64,000 bases of DNA. Source: Cristatella mucedo. Taxonomy: Eukaryota > Bryozoa > Phylactolaemata > Cristatellidae. The stretch covers positions 685,001 through 749,000 of the forward strand of contig WPIO01000041.1 of NCBI GenBank assembly GCA_009760855.2, given 5' to 3'. Positions 1 to 13,067 of this stretch are shown one piece after another. Below the pieces are notes generated by a model that had not been told where the DNA came from, made no database searches, and saw nothing but the letters and a program-made list of their open reading frames with translations. Within the stretch, counting starts at the first letter, position 1. Each line of letters starts with the position of its first letter. Both the position numbers and the translations under genes were made by a program.

Positions 1-473
1 AGGGCGCGTACGTTCCAGCCACTCATAGCGTCGGGCACTTGCTCGCTGTCTGCTCGCTAGGTCGAGCTTAGTGCTACATTATTATTCTACCTTTGGCCAG
101 GTTTTTCAGCACTATTTTTGATACCGACTAATGGGCTCCGTCGGCCGCGTGCAATGGAGCGCGTAAGCTCACTCCGAGCCCGAACTCTGCTGCAGCGTCA
201 TGGCGTCACGACGCCATTTCATGCACTGCCGTGGCACCGGCTATCGTTAATTTGTGCGGAATTGTTACGCCAAGTCTGAAGTTCTTATGCTTTGCTGCTT
301 CTTTATTTTTGTGTGATTGTCGCTTAAAATTGACTTACTGCACTAGAAGATTGGTATGAAGCAATGAGACATGATTTCTTCAATTCTTTAATTCCCACTG
401 CAAGCGGGAGTGACAGGCACTCTAGCTCGACTACCCATTGGGTATGCGTGAGTGTATGCGTTTGCGTGCGTGA

Positions 474-545
474 ATGTGTGTGTGTGTGTGTGTGCAATAT
501 ATCAATATAATATGTCATATATATATATATGTGTGTGTGTGTGCA
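474..545. repeat. (TG)n / (AT)n microsatellites
   Basis: Two short TG runs flank an AT-rich stretch. They give translated Thr/His or Cys/Val repeats that are not genes. The first 470 bases hold no feature I can support. Confidence 0.85.
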
Positions 546-584
546 ATATATCATATAACAATATTAAAATAAATAAATAAATAC

Positions 585-790
585 AAGCTGATTTAACAGC
601 CTCCTTTTGCATAACAGAAGAGCCTTTACGGCTATCACAACCGCTTGCAGTGGCGATAGAGGATCGCCCACCACAGGATTCGAACCCACGACCTCGGGGC
701 CGAGGTCGTGGGTTCCTCGAGGCCGAGGTCGTGGGTTCCTCGAGGCCGAGGTCGTGAAAAGCAACCGCCTTACCTAGTGAGCCATTACGA
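585..790 (-). mobile_element. tRNA-derived SINE (family T), minus copy with repeated B-box segment
   Basis: On the minus strand the segment starts with a tRNA-like head, carries a Pol III B-box-like GGTTCGAATCC near 684-694, and ends in a conserved tail including GGCTATCAC and CTGTTAAA. The same layout recurs near 17.3, 30.4, 47.7 and 50.1 kb. Here a unit of about 23 bp containing GAGGTCGTGGGTTC is present about three times at 692-755, so the B-box arm has been tandemly copied. Confidence 0.7.
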
Positions 791-929
791 CAATATTATA
801 TCTTCGTTACTTATATATACATATATGTGCGTGTGTGCGGCGCGTGCGTGTGTAAGAACTTGCCATGCAGCGATATTCATCGCCAGCTGTGGCCTAGTGG
901 CTTACTTTGATAGCCCAGCCAAAAGTAAA

Positions 930-1560
930 TTACAATAATCTGGCCATGACAGGACTAAAAAAGCTAGCTAAAATCTTTGCAAGCCACCTTGGAAGGCAGT
1001 TCCTAATCTTAGATAAAGATCTGACATGACGGCTAGCTTCGGAAGCAGACTTCTTCAATCCTAAAGGTTTGACCATGCGTCTCCTTTGTTGAAAAAGCTT
1101 GTATGGCTGCCGGTTGATAAACGGATACAAAGCACAGTTCTCATGCTGACTCACAAAGCGTGCCACGGATGGGCTCCTTCTTACCTAGCTGAAATGCTGC
1201 ACCAGCTTCAGCCTCCTCGTGCGCTCGGGTCATGTGTGGATAATAAATAATCTGTTCCATTCCTCCACTTACAGATCGTTGGCGACAGATGCCTTTGCTC
1301 TCTAGGTCCTTGACTGTGGAACTCACTTCCACGATTCTTAAGCAACGACAACTACTCTCCTGCAGCCGACCATGGCACATTCTTTCCAGCCATCCTGAGC
1401 TGCTACTTCCATGCTACTCACTACCTCAACTGCTCACCTGACTCTGCTATGCTGCTCACTTTCTCTTTGTTGCAGGAGATGAAGTCTGGTGGCTACCGAA
1501 TGCGTACCGAAAGCCGCCTAGCCTGTGAGTGGGCAATACAAAACTGTCTTGCTTAACACC
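930..1560 (+). mobile_element. Non-LTR retrotransposon fragment (LINE-B), 3' part
   Basis: The plus strand encodes a broken RT C-terminal region of the type 'WLPVDKRIQ ... LTHKACHG.APSYLAEML', typical of L2/CR1-group elements. The remaining 3' sequence is almost the reverse complement of 16895-17260 and of 63690-64000, so this is a dispersed family. Frameshifts and stops make it a dead copy. Confidence 0.65.
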
Positions 1561-1920
1561 TTAGTCATTGTGGCTTTTGGAGTTACAGACGGAGCTATAT
1601 TACATTATATTTACAACTAAGCTTCATAACTTAGGCCGCTGTCGAAGACGACATCTAATTTCCGAGCACGTGGTGGGGATCACACAATTGTTTTACCTAT
1701 TAGAAGAGCAAAACCTTCTAGACCAGCCACACGCTTGGGGTGTCCTATGAGCAGCAGTTACGTGTTATCGTCGTTTAGCTTAGAAAATTTTCCGACATCC
1801 AGGTTGCAATATCTGCAAGGCAAGCATTCAGTTTATCAGTCTCTGCAGTAAATTCCGGTGGTTTAAATAAAATAAATACAGCAACGTTTCGTCAGCATAA
1901 AAGCAATTTTATTATTATAG

Positions 1921-2208
1921 CCTATTCTATTGGCATAATCACTTTTCCGAGAGGTTTAGTTTTATGGAGTACAGCAAGGGCCCGAGGACGGACCCTTGAG
2001 GAACTACACAGATCTGGTGGATGAGCCCTGACCCCCCCCCCCCGACACGAAACGGATAAAATGCGATCGGACAAGGGTGATTTAAACCATGCCAGCGCTT
2101 CGTCTGCCAGACCTATCGTGGTTCTCCATTGTTCAGCTAGGATATCGTAATCAATGGTGTCAAAGACAGCTGATGGAACCAGCATGGCTAGGGCAGTGAC
2201 ATCTCAGT

Positions 2209-2256
<48 letters not shown>

Positions 2257-3620
2257 ATCCATTTGTATTCTCTATTCAGGCGCTTCACAAATGCCACTGG
2301 ACTCAAGCCCTCAACCTCTGTCAGACTTTTGTCCGGAACAGCACTTTAACCGCTGTTCCAGTCACCGTTGCTGCGTAGGCTGTCATAGGTTTACACGGCG
2401 GAGAGAAGTTTAGGTAGAGTGCTACCGCTTACATCCCGGCTGAAACCTTTCTGAAATTGCATTAATTCAATGTTCGCTTCAAGCTGCTTAGCAACAGTTT
2501 TACAAAAGAATCTTGGAGAAAAACGGAAGAAGGGATACTTTGCAACAGTTTGATTTTACCATTGTATGTAGTTCAGTCTTTTTTAAGTATTGGTCTAACG
2601 ATGGCCGATTTAAAGGACTTGGGTACAACCCCTTTTTTCCAGAGAAACATTACAAAACCCGCTTATGGCTTGGTTAATTTCGTCTGCCAGTGAATACTAC
2701 AGAGATTATAGTATAGAGTCTTCAGGAGATGAACTCTTTTTATGTAACCTTGTTAACGTAGCCACATCGCATGCAGAAACACCGGAAAAATCTTTAAAGG
2801 GAGGTCCAGGTTGCGATTAAGCAATGGCTTTAGTCGGAGAGGGCTTTATAGAGGCACGAATGTGCAAAATTCTTTCGGTGAAGAAGCCTGAAACCTTGAC
2901 TACGTTCTGATCAGACCCAGACTTATTAAAAGAGAGTTCAAGCCTGTGCTTAACACGGTACATCTTTTGAAGTTTTTTTCGTAAATTGAAAATAATGTTC
3001 TTGACTCTGTACGCGGACAAAATGTATGGGAGCGTGCTCGTCAAGAGCACTCTGAAGTGCCACGTTCACTGAATCAGTGATGGTATCAAGGCTATCTGTC
3101 GAGTCCGGATGCAGATCAAGGAGACCTACCTCAATTACCGATTTCAAAATAATGTCTCGATCAATGCGTTTTATGTTATGTCGCTGGACAAACTCAATTT
3201 CACCTTGTCCGTACAACGCAGCAGGAACAATAACGAGACCGAACAATGATGCATGAGGGTCAGCGAGCAGCACAGCAAGGTCAGCACAGCAAGGTCAGCA
3301 CAGCAAGGTCAGCACAGCAAGGTCAGCACAGCAAGGTCAGCACAGCAAGGTCAGCACAGCAGACATCTTTAGTGATAGCGAGATCTATGATTTAGCCACT
3401 GACGTGAGTGGTATGCTTAACGTGTTGGACCAGACCAAAGTTCTCCACTCAAGAAATGAGCGAAATTTGCCTTCGCCAGGTTTGTCAATGTTAATGTTGA
3501 AGTCTCCTGCAATCAGTAAACGCCATTCACACGCAAATATTTTTAGTGGGGAGCTCCGGAAGCTCCTCTGTAGACCGCTGACTAATGAGACCACTGAATT
3601 ATCCAAGTTTTAATTTACTT
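1921..3620 (-). mobile_element. Degenerate LINE with endonuclease, linker and RT remnants
   Basis: Minus-strand translation shows three ordered LINE pieces. An APE-type endonuclease remnant with LLIAGDFNINID lies near 3500. The EN-RT linker typical of L2/CR1 elements (ALDEHAPIHF) lies near 3050. An RT remnant FDTIDYDILAEQ lies near 2150. The order EN-linker-RT fits one minus-strand element. It is broken by stops, a (CA)n run at 2214-2243, a SINE piece at about 2245-2395 and a 14-bp tandem array inside the linker. It is non-functional. Confidence 0.6.
3267..3361. repeat. 14-bp tandem repeat, about 6.7 copies
   Basis: The unit GTCAGCACAGCAAG is repeated almost without change. Fourteen is not a multiple of three, so the array necessarily broke the LINE reading frame it sits in. 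Confidence 0.9.
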
Positions 3621-4176
3621 TGATTTTATTTAGTTTAGTTTAAGTGAAAATAAGATCAACTGAATTACCTCTTCGTAACTGGATAATGTTCAAGTCCGTT
3701 GCGAGGTAGGCGATTCGTCTTTCGTCTCTGACTGACTCTAAGTGGCTGCTTGATGCTGACTGATCGAACCAACAAGTCAGCGAAACGTATTAGCTGGGCG
3801 AGCTACGGTTGCTGCAATGTGCTCCCTCTGCACTATAAATTTGCGAAAGTAATTACTCTCCATCTTCATAGGCAGTAGGTACTCGTAAGCCCACCATCGG
3901 AACAACAGCCGTCCTCAAGATTCCATGACCAGGAGACCTTTGCAAAAACAGCGAGAGTGCAGTCGAATCCGGCAACGACGGCCCGGGGGGGGGCGGCCCG
4001 GACTCTGGAGATGCCGAAAGCGAAGTCTAATCAGGGGGTGACTATGCAAGAGCAAGTTTAGCTGGATCCATCGACGCAGCAGAGAGCACTTCCGGCCCAA
4101 GAAACCCAGTCGTTGCCAGGGAGGCCCGCAGCCGAAGCGGTGCAGCCAGGGAGGGGCAGGCGTAGCGATCGAGGCT

Positions 4177-4201
4177 GTGACGTCACATAATGTGACGTCA
4201 C
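4177..4201. promoter_or_regulatory. Paired CRE-like palindromes (GTGACGTCAC twice)
   Basis: Two identical 10-bp palindromes, each with the full CRE octamer TGACGTCA, lie at 4177-4186 and 4192-4201, separated by ATAAT. They sit in a GC-rich stretch (about 3950-4320) unlike the AT-rich flanks. CREB/ATF-type bZIP dimers bind this octamer. Whether it is a promoter here is inference. A minus-strand open frame at 4058-4315 overlaps it and is preceded by a good splice acceptor, so the site could also lie inside an exon. Confidence 0.45.
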
Positions 4202-5504
4202 GGGCTGTGACGGACGATCATTCGCGTTAGGTTGCACGAGAGCCCTGACCGCTGGCTCGGCCGCTGGTTCGAGCTCTGATTCATCGTCGCCTTCAAAGTG
4301 TGGCTGCGCATACAAGAAGAGGACTGGAAGCCAGAACGAGAGGAAGGAGTACTATGCTGCCAATGGCTACTAATCACAATGGCTACTGTGCATCTGCTCC
4401 ATCTCGCATCATCTTAATAGACTGAATATGCAGATGTCTGGATATACAGCACACGTGTGGGTGTACATGTAGCGACAGGGTAAACATATTTGAATGCGAA
4501 TAGTGACTAGACACGAAATTAGGTATCTTCTCTCGACATCAACGAGTAAAAATCAAGAAATTGCGGCTGCGAACTGGATTAGAGCACTCTTTTCTTTTCG
4601 AGATCTTTCTTTTCAGAGCTTATGCTTCACATTCATGCATGCACGTTCCCTATGCTCTGCACTGCGTTACAGTCTTTACCGTCGAAAGCAAGGTTGGGTA
4701 TTCGCTACCAAGAATGTGTCAGTTGATGCGCCTTCCCTGATGTGTGGCGCCTGCTCAGACAAAGCGCATGCTCAAATGCTGCGCGTGCACTGGTTAGACC
4801 CGGAGTTAAGGTCAAGGACTGACCCGATTCTCTTCCGGAGACTCGTTCCAGAAAGACAAGCGGTTTTAGTGTAAAGTGTGGCAATTGTGCGGACAATCAG
4901 TTCAGACTAAAGATGTAGAGATTAAGAGTTCAGACTTCGATATTGAAGGGCGAGGTCGCCAATTTATTTGGAAACAACTCAACGGAATATTTGATGATAG
5001 CGGTGCAGGACACGTGTGGGCAAACACTTTGGACTACAATTAGTTGAGGCGTCAATTGAGGCTGGCAATTTTCGGCGAGTTAAATAAGAACCAGCAATAG
5101 AAAGAGAGAGCAATGAGAACCACGAAGAACGAAACATCGACACTCTTTTCTACTGCGTGTTTCTGCTTCTTTCGAAAAGAGAAATCTTCGTAGGTACTTG
5201 ATGTCACGTATCCATATTTAATTCTTAATGAAATGTAATGCATTTTAGGTATTTTAGAATTCTTTATCGGCTGTTCTGTATTAGTGGAGCTGTGATCAAG
5301 TAGAATGGTAGAAATTAGAATTTTTGGCGTTACAATGTAGAGATTCGTGTGCTTTTTCTTACATGCGATGGACTTGGTCGGCATTTGTTTTGCTTTTAGC
5401 AGTCATAGTCTTTGAAAACTGTTAACGACAGATTGAACATGAAATGGCAGTAACTATCCGTTCGAGCTCAAAATTGAGCACAGACATTAAAGCAAAGCGT
5501 CTGC

Positions 5505-6092
5505 CACATTACCCCAGTTCTCGCCGACCGGCACTGGCTACCGGTCAAGCAATGGATTGACTTCAAGGTTTTGTCGCTTACTTTTAGGTCACTTCATTCT
5601 TTGGCTCCAGCCTATCTCTCAGATATACTACCCCACCAGGCCAAGCATCGTATCACCCGCTTTTCGTAATCCAACAGTTTACCAATACCTCGTACAAACC
5701 TCAAATCCTTTGGAGACCATGCATTTAGTTCGTATGCTCCCAAAGCCTGGAACTTCCTCCAGACCTGCGTCAGAACATCCACTGATCTGACCACATTTAA
5801 AAAGAATTTAAAACACACCTATTTAGGACAGCATTTAGTGGGTCCCTGTGATTCGTCCTTGATGTGCTTATGCGAGCTGACACTGTGCATGCTGCCACTA
5901 ACCACATTTACATGCTGACCCTGTGCATGTCATCCTTAACCATGTTATTCATGTTGTTTGTTTATCAAGCATGATTTTACTCACCATTCAATTGCATTTC
6001 CTTTTGCAGCAAATGTAAAGCGCCTAGAGAGAGATTAAGTTCTCTGAGGGCGCTTTATCAAGTGCATTATTATTATTATTATTATTATTACG
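5505..6092 (+). mobile_element. L2-clade LINE, 5'-truncated 3' end
   Basis: It encodes decayed L2 RT C-terminal sequence (TGYRSSNGLTSR-like). It then runs through the family 3' end: a 3' UTR, an imperfect inverted repeat around AAAGCGCCTAGAGAGAG ... GAGGGCGCTTT, and a terminal (ATT)n tail at about 6068-6090. This tail is typical of L2/CR1-type LINEs and recurs throughout the window. Confidence 0.75.
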
Positions 6093-6454
6093 TGTCTTTT
6101 GCCAGCAGCCAACGATAGGTTGAGGGACCTATTAACTATTTTCTCCATTCAAAGTAGGTGTCATTTTATTGAATCTCTGACATTACTTTGGCTCAGAAAG
6201 GTGCGGTGCCTAAACTTCTGTAGAAGTGTACATTGTATGTGCAATATATTATGTAAAAATGATAAACTAGCATTAAAATTAAAATTGGGGTTTCAAAGTT
6301 AGCAGACAAGTTGCTTTCAATCTAGAATCTAGAGATTAATTTTTATCAGACGACCAGAATTAAGCAAAGGAATTTTGAACATCTATGCCGCCCTGCTTAG
6401 ATGCATTTTCAACAATCTACCAAGTAACGACAAGTACACGTAAATGCTCCTTAC

Positions 6455-6860
6455 CATAATATTAGTAATAATAGTAGTAGTAATTTGATAAAGCACTCTC
6501 AGACTAACTTAATCTCGTTCTAGGCTCTTTACAATATCTGCAAAGGAAGCACGATTGAAAGGTTAGTGTCAGCGTGCTCAACAAGCAACAAGAATAACAT
6601 GGTTAGGGGTGATATAAACAGGGTCAGCTTGCAAGTATGTTGACAGGCAGAAACCATAGTGTCAGCACGCATAATTACAAAAAAACGACGAATCACAGGG
6701 ATCCGCAAAGTGCTGCAATAAATAGGTACGTTTCAGTCTCTTTTTAAATGTGGTCAAGTCAGGAGATGCTGTGACGTAAGTCAGGCTTCCAATTTTAGAA
6801 ATTAAACTCAATTCATATTGCGACCAAATATAGGCGGGATCTCTTCAGTAAGTGGTTTAC
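6455..6860 (-). mobile_element. L2-clade LINE 3' fragment (minus)
   Basis: It begins with the reverse-complemented (ATT)n tail and the GATAAAGC.CTCTCAGA ... CTAGGCTCTTTAC hairpin, then diverged L2 3' UTR and a short RT remnant. A second minus tail fragment lies at 7203-7305. Confidence 0.65.
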
Positions 6861-7202
6861 AAAAACTTGGTCATCAATACATCACGTACGTTTACATTAC
6901 ATACACACATTTGGTAGTGCTTAGTGCCGTTATAAAAACATATCAGCAGTGATAAAGTTTGGATCATTATTTTAGAGTCGTCAATCTTCCGTGAATGTCG
7001 ACATTCGTCTCTATGATTGATGCACTGGCTTGGGAAACTGTGTCTAACTTCTGGCTTGAGTCTTGGCAATGCAATTATTTATATTAAAAATGTATAAGTC
7101 TTACAAAAAATAGCTAAGTATACATCTGGCTGACGATGTATGGCCTATCCTATGCTATGTTAGTGTCTGACAGAGAAAGAATGTGTTCTCACAGAATTAA
7201 TC

Positions 7203-7305
7203 ATAATAATAATGCACTTGATAAAGCGCCCTCAGAGAACTCAATCTCTTTCTAGGCGCTTTACATTTGCTGCAAAGGGAAACGCGATTGAATGGTGAGT
7301 AATAA
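7203..7305 (-). mobile_element. L2-clade LINE 3' tail fragment
   Basis: The stretch from (ATT)n through the GCGCCCTCAGAGAACT / CTAGGCGCTTTAC hairpin to GGTGAGTAAT is the same 3' end as at 27.5 kb and 44.5 kb. No coding sequence remains. Confidence 0.75.
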
Positions 7306-7728
7306 AAATTATAACCTGAGACTTTCACCACGTGACATGCCAATTGTGGCCGATCTACAGTTTTACGTATTAGTATAAAGTTTGCACCCTGAAATTCTTC
7401 TCATACGTGCACGAAGTCAAAGTTGGGTTGCAAAAACGATAATGTCTCTTGTAGGAAATATGAGTAGCTCACCGCCTGTGGACTCACTTAGCTGAGTCAT
7501 TGTAGTTCTGTCACGAATGATATCACTGCGCCATTTTGCCGCTTGACGGAAGTTCGCCAGCTAGCCACGTGACGTTAGCGTGCCATCTTGCGGCGTGACG
7601 GACTTTCTCGCTTAATTAGTAGAGATTGCGCCACTGCGTCTGGCATTCTCATCTTCAGTAGCTGGATAATTTTAACTATTATAAACTGCTCGAATGCTTC
7701 GAAATTTCATTAGCAGAATCCTCTGCAT

Positions 7729-7914
7729 CAGAGGTTTTCAACCTTCCTAATGCCGTGACCCGTTACTACAGTTCCTCATTTTGTGGCGACCCCCAACCAT
7801 TAAATTATTACGTGCAAAATGTGGAAATGCATGTTTTCCGATGGTCATAGGTGACCCCTGTGAAAGGGTCGTTCGACCCTCAAAGGGGTTGCGACCCGCA
7901 GCTTGAGAACCGCT
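7729..7914 (-). mobile_element. hAT non-autonomous element (MITE), SPIN-like
   Basis: The 186-bp segment has matching terminal inverted repeats: CAGAGGTTTTCAACCTT at the left, and CAGCGGTTCTCAAG when the right end is reverse-complemented. Inside the right end, read on the minus strand, come GGGTCGCAACCCCTTTGAG, GTCGAACGACCCTTTCACAG and ACCATCGGAAAACATG. The left end gives GAGGAACTGTAGTAACGGG and CGGCATTAGGAAGGTTGA. From memory, both ends fit the SPIN (SPace INvaders) hAT family, which is known for horizontal transfer among animals. The flanking 8-mers CTCTGCAT and CTCCACAC are only a weak target duplication. There is no transposase. Confidence 0.75.
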
Positions 7915-8064
7915 GCTCCACACAAACCTAAGAAATATTTCGAAGCAAACTATATAGTGTCCGTGACGTCTCTCGAGCTCTGCCAAGCAGCGGCACCTAC
8001 AAAGAGTGATTACTTGACCTTGCCCTTGCCGAAAGGTTACTGGCATACTATGTTGACTGACATT

Positions 8065-9113
<1,049 letters not shown>

Positions 9114-11781
9114 TTTGGTGTCGAGAGTCAAGGGATAACTTCTAAGGACCCTGGACAGTCAGTCGTCTTGTGCAAGTATCATGGCTTGTGACTTAATTGG
9201 TGAACGTTGAGCTGGAAAGGTGGAGTTCTTTATTGGCACGCTTAAGTCAAGAATCGAACGAGATATCGAGTCGTTGAATGACGAAATAACCGACTGCTCC
9301 ATGCCGAGCATTCTGGGATCCATAAAAACTCCTCGCTCGCTCCTCCCAGATTTTTGTGCGTGCCGCCACCGGAATGGACTAATAAGCGTGGTAAATGTGC
9401 ACAATTAACTCGTTTGGCGGTTTCACGCGGGCTCGAAAGCAATTGAGGTTTTCGAAGGAATGTTTCTGGTAGCACAATCAATAGAGGATGAAGTAAGGTT
9501 TTTTTTTTATTTACCATATATACCTCTCTAGAAAAATGCATTTTAAAAACTGTGATGAGCACTAGTTTGGAAATGTTTAAGGCTTGAAAGTTCTCGTTCT
9601 GCATTTACATACACAGGCCAGATCTGGTTTGAGAATATGCAAGAAATCGGTAGTTCAGTTAGAGCAAGAAACCAGTGTAATACGTCTCTTATGAAAAGAT
9701 ATGAGTCGTTGAGGACGAAACAAATGCATCTTTAGAAGTCTTGGCAACTCAAGCCAAGACCATGGTGACCTGCGCGGGTTTTAATGCTCTCTGAAATTAT
9801 GAGACATTAGTTTAATTTGAAGCTTGAATTTAGCAAACTGAGATAGTTACAACGTAAGATAATTTTTTAAAGAATTCCTTAATTGCTGTGTTACCAGAAA
9901 ATGCTGCTCAATGTTTTCCTTTCCACCGCATCGTCGAAATTTAACATCTCTTCAAACCGTATCAAGCTTGTGGCTTTAAATGCTCAAGTTTGCATGCTTC
10001 AAACTCGATTATTGCTGACAAAATGCCACACACGTTAAGTAAGATACATTTTTATAGAATCGGATACATATAGATGCATCTAGAAAATCTTACTTCGCAA
10101 TGCTCCGATGTATCTAGAAAGTAATATATGTCGAGAATGGTGACCATGTTGGTAGCCAGAAATTAACTAGAAAAGCTGGGTCATTGGGCAGCTTTTTCAC
10201 CCGGTATGATAACTAGGCTGGTAGCATATCCGACGTGTTGGAAATATTTCCAATTCAAGCCAATAAAATGCTGTGCTGAAGCTCTGTTGGCCTGCAATCG
10301 CTAAATAAATTGAATCATTAGAGATTATAAGTCGATCTTCAGGGTGAGTGGGTAGGTTTTTTCGGGCAAGCACTGCATACGAAGCATGCCGCTGCTGCCC
10401 CGTGATGGAGAGGACGACCTGCCTGAGTCGCAAACTCTATGCTTCAGCTGTGACTACGTGTTGCACGCTTTCTGACTTGAGGAAGCTTCTTCTCTTTCGT
10501 GTATCCATGTATCCGCTTGACTTCTTCTATGAGAATGACATTGACTTTGCGACCTTGTGAACGCGACGTGGTCATTTCGAATGTCGATCGACGTCGAGTG
10601 GTTACGATAACGCTACGTTTGCTGAATCGGCATGTCGTAAAAGCAAATGCATCGGACTTATTGTTCTGACTTGCATAAACTTAACTTTTCACCGCTTTTC
10701 GAAAGTCCTCCATCGGGTGCATGCTTCTACAAGACATTAAACACCGGACGTTGTCTAACATACCTCCATAGACTATCTGAACTAAAGGCAGACAAGACTG
10801 GATTGCTGAGGCAATGCTAGTATTGAACGTGATTAGACGAAGTCACAATTGCTCATGCTACGGTTCAGGGAGGTCTGCTCCTCCACGTGTGGGGGGTAAT
10901 AATTTCGTTCCAATATTAGATCGTTTCAGGTATGTTAAGGCAGCACTGCGGCTAAAAGTGTTCATCTGTCTTTAGCCAAGTGAAGTGCTGATGATCTGAA
11001 GATATGGAAAAGGCACCGAGTTCTGGAGACGCTTTAAAGTCCAGCTCGTTGGGTGGGACAATGAAGATAAGGATGTGACGAAGCATGGCAGCTAAGCTAC
11101 CCACCACCCAGTACGCCGCAGTGGCACGACCCTCTGGATTGAGGGCGAGGCTGAACCTGCTCGAGCTGGCCAACAGCGACTTGCGGTTCCCTTAATCGCC
11201 CTTGCTGCAGTGACATCCACCACCGCCTCGAGGTTAGTCGGCGATGCTCCTGGCAAGAATCGGAGAATGTGCCCTGCTCGGCAATCTGCTCGACGACGCG
11301 TCTCCGTCAGCGTCTATGCGATACACAAAAAGACCCAGATTGGGCCGCTCTGGCCAAGCAAATACAGAGCGAATAGCGTTGCCCTGTCAACAGTGAACGA
11401 GACCAAAAAGAAGTTGCTGCTGCTGTTAAGGCTGCTGCTGCTTGCAGTGAAGCCGCTGTCCGGGAGCTTTGGTCTCCTGACAAGTTGATTTAAAAGCACA
11501 GCAAAAAAGGGAAAGTAGTGTATGCATAGACGTGACAAAATCTGGAGGAAAAGCTTACAGCGAGTTGCCAGTGAGAAACACGGGCGATGAGGTAAAGGTA
11601 GAAAGATGAAGTCAAGGTAGCCATAGTGACAGCTTAGAAGAAGAAGACCCGAAAATCCTCGGTGGCAATTTGTCGTAGAGCCTGACGAACGGCGAAGCCG
11701 AAAGCTACCGGATATCCGGTCGTAGTTTCGCCTTTTGTTTTATTCACGGCCGAGGACGGCCTTTATTCAAGGAGGAGGCAG

Positions 11782-12276
11782 CGATACGGCGTTGCCAGTT
11801 AAACAAGCTGGACTGTGGCGGTAATTATTATTCACGATTACGCGACAGTTTGTATCGCCGAGGTGGTGGTCGGCGCTCGGAGATAGGCGGGCTGCCAAAA
11901 TTCGAGACTCGATGCATTGGCATTGGAGCTGATTGAAGCCTCGGCTAGAGACCACCGGCGTTTGTCGTGGCCGCAGTTGAACACTTGTAACCGTTGACGC
12001 TGTTAAATAGACTTATCTACATTATGGGCATGGTATTAGTATGTTAAGGTATGAGTGCTCATCGTCGCTGCCGTGTTACTGCTACTGCCGGCGTACCTGC
12101 GTGAATTGGTGCAGCACCCACGTATAGTTAGCCAAGCCGCAAGGTTCAAGCGTCACCGGCATTCCTCCCATGTTGGCTGAGACTAGCAACATTACGAGCA
12201 ACATTACTGGCAACATTACGAGCACTGTGCTTGCGGCTTAGTTATGACCTGGTGGAAGCCACACACCACGTTTGCA
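11782..12276 (+). repeat. 3' LTR, without the microsatellite
   Basis: It is collinear with 8065-9113 but shows only GTATGAGTGCTCATCG where the long simple repeat sits in the other copy. It ends TTTGCA. A local triplication of an AACATTACGAGC-like unit lies near 12190-12225. Confidence 0.5.
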
Positions 12277-12632
12277 ACAACATAACTAAACATGAGAAAA
12301 ACTTGTCAAGGTCATCCTGGCCGGTTTTAATAATGCTGTTTCAAGCCTAATCTAAGCATGAGCCATTACGAAAATCCTCGTAGCTTAAAGTTTATACAAG
12401 AATCACCTGTTGGGAATACTTTAGCCGAGGTCTGCAGAGATACACTGTTGGCTTTCGGATTGGCGCGTGTAGTGTAATCTCGGTGTTCCCTCAACCGCAC
12501 CCATGGACAATAGATCTTGAAAAGACTAATTGACACCGCCCTATTCACACGTGTCGTCGTCGCAGTGGCTTGATGTTGCCTTACTAGCAAATCCTTTCTG
12601 TTGCTTAACTATGTCGCGGTGACCAAGAGATT

Positions 12633-12720
12633 TTAATAATAATAATAATAATAATACACTTGATAAAGCGCCCTCGGAGCTCTTAATTTTCTTTTCTGTA
12701 CCTCCTTTCAGCTGCCATTT
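12633..12720 (-). mobile_element. L2-clade LINE 3' tail fragment
   Basis: It starts with (AAT)n and CACTTGATAAAGCGCCCTCGG, the minus-strand L2 3' end, and then decays. Beside it, at 12825-12900, a CGGCTAAAGAGAGA-like unit is repeated about four times. Confidence 0.6.
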
Positions 12721-13067
12721 CAAGAGCTTTTAAAGGCCGAGGTAACCATAACCTGGCCAGACTGCTTTGGCGAGCTGTCGGGATGTGGTGCTGGTGTCAC
12801 CTTGATACGTCGAATCTCCTAATCGGCTAAAGAGAGAAATTGAATCGGCTAAAGTTGAATCGGCTTAAGAGAGAAGTCGAATCGGCTAAAGAGAGAGAAA
12901 AAATACACGAAGCAGCAGCCAGGACCGAAGCAGGCGGGCGCAAAGGACCCAGGTCTTGAGCCTACAGCAGAATTATCGTCTGCTCAACGCCGACCAAATT
13001 CGTACCGTTGACCAAATTCATTCTGCCTGGGCATCGAATCAACGTCAAGTCACCGAGCTGGTTTGGT

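Noticed and set aside
3267-3361. CRISPR-like array
   Set aside because: The 14-bp units are contiguous with no spacers, in eukaryotic DNA.
4058-4315. 85-codon minus-strand frame beginning MYAQPHFEGDDESELEP
   Set aside because: The acceptor before it is good and it may be a real exon, but no donor or neighbouring exon was found, so it is only mentioned with the CRE site.
4494-4874. 126-codon plus-strand frame starting with ATG
   Set aside because: No recognisable domain, no promoter or splice context, and a length possible by chance in this amount of DNA.
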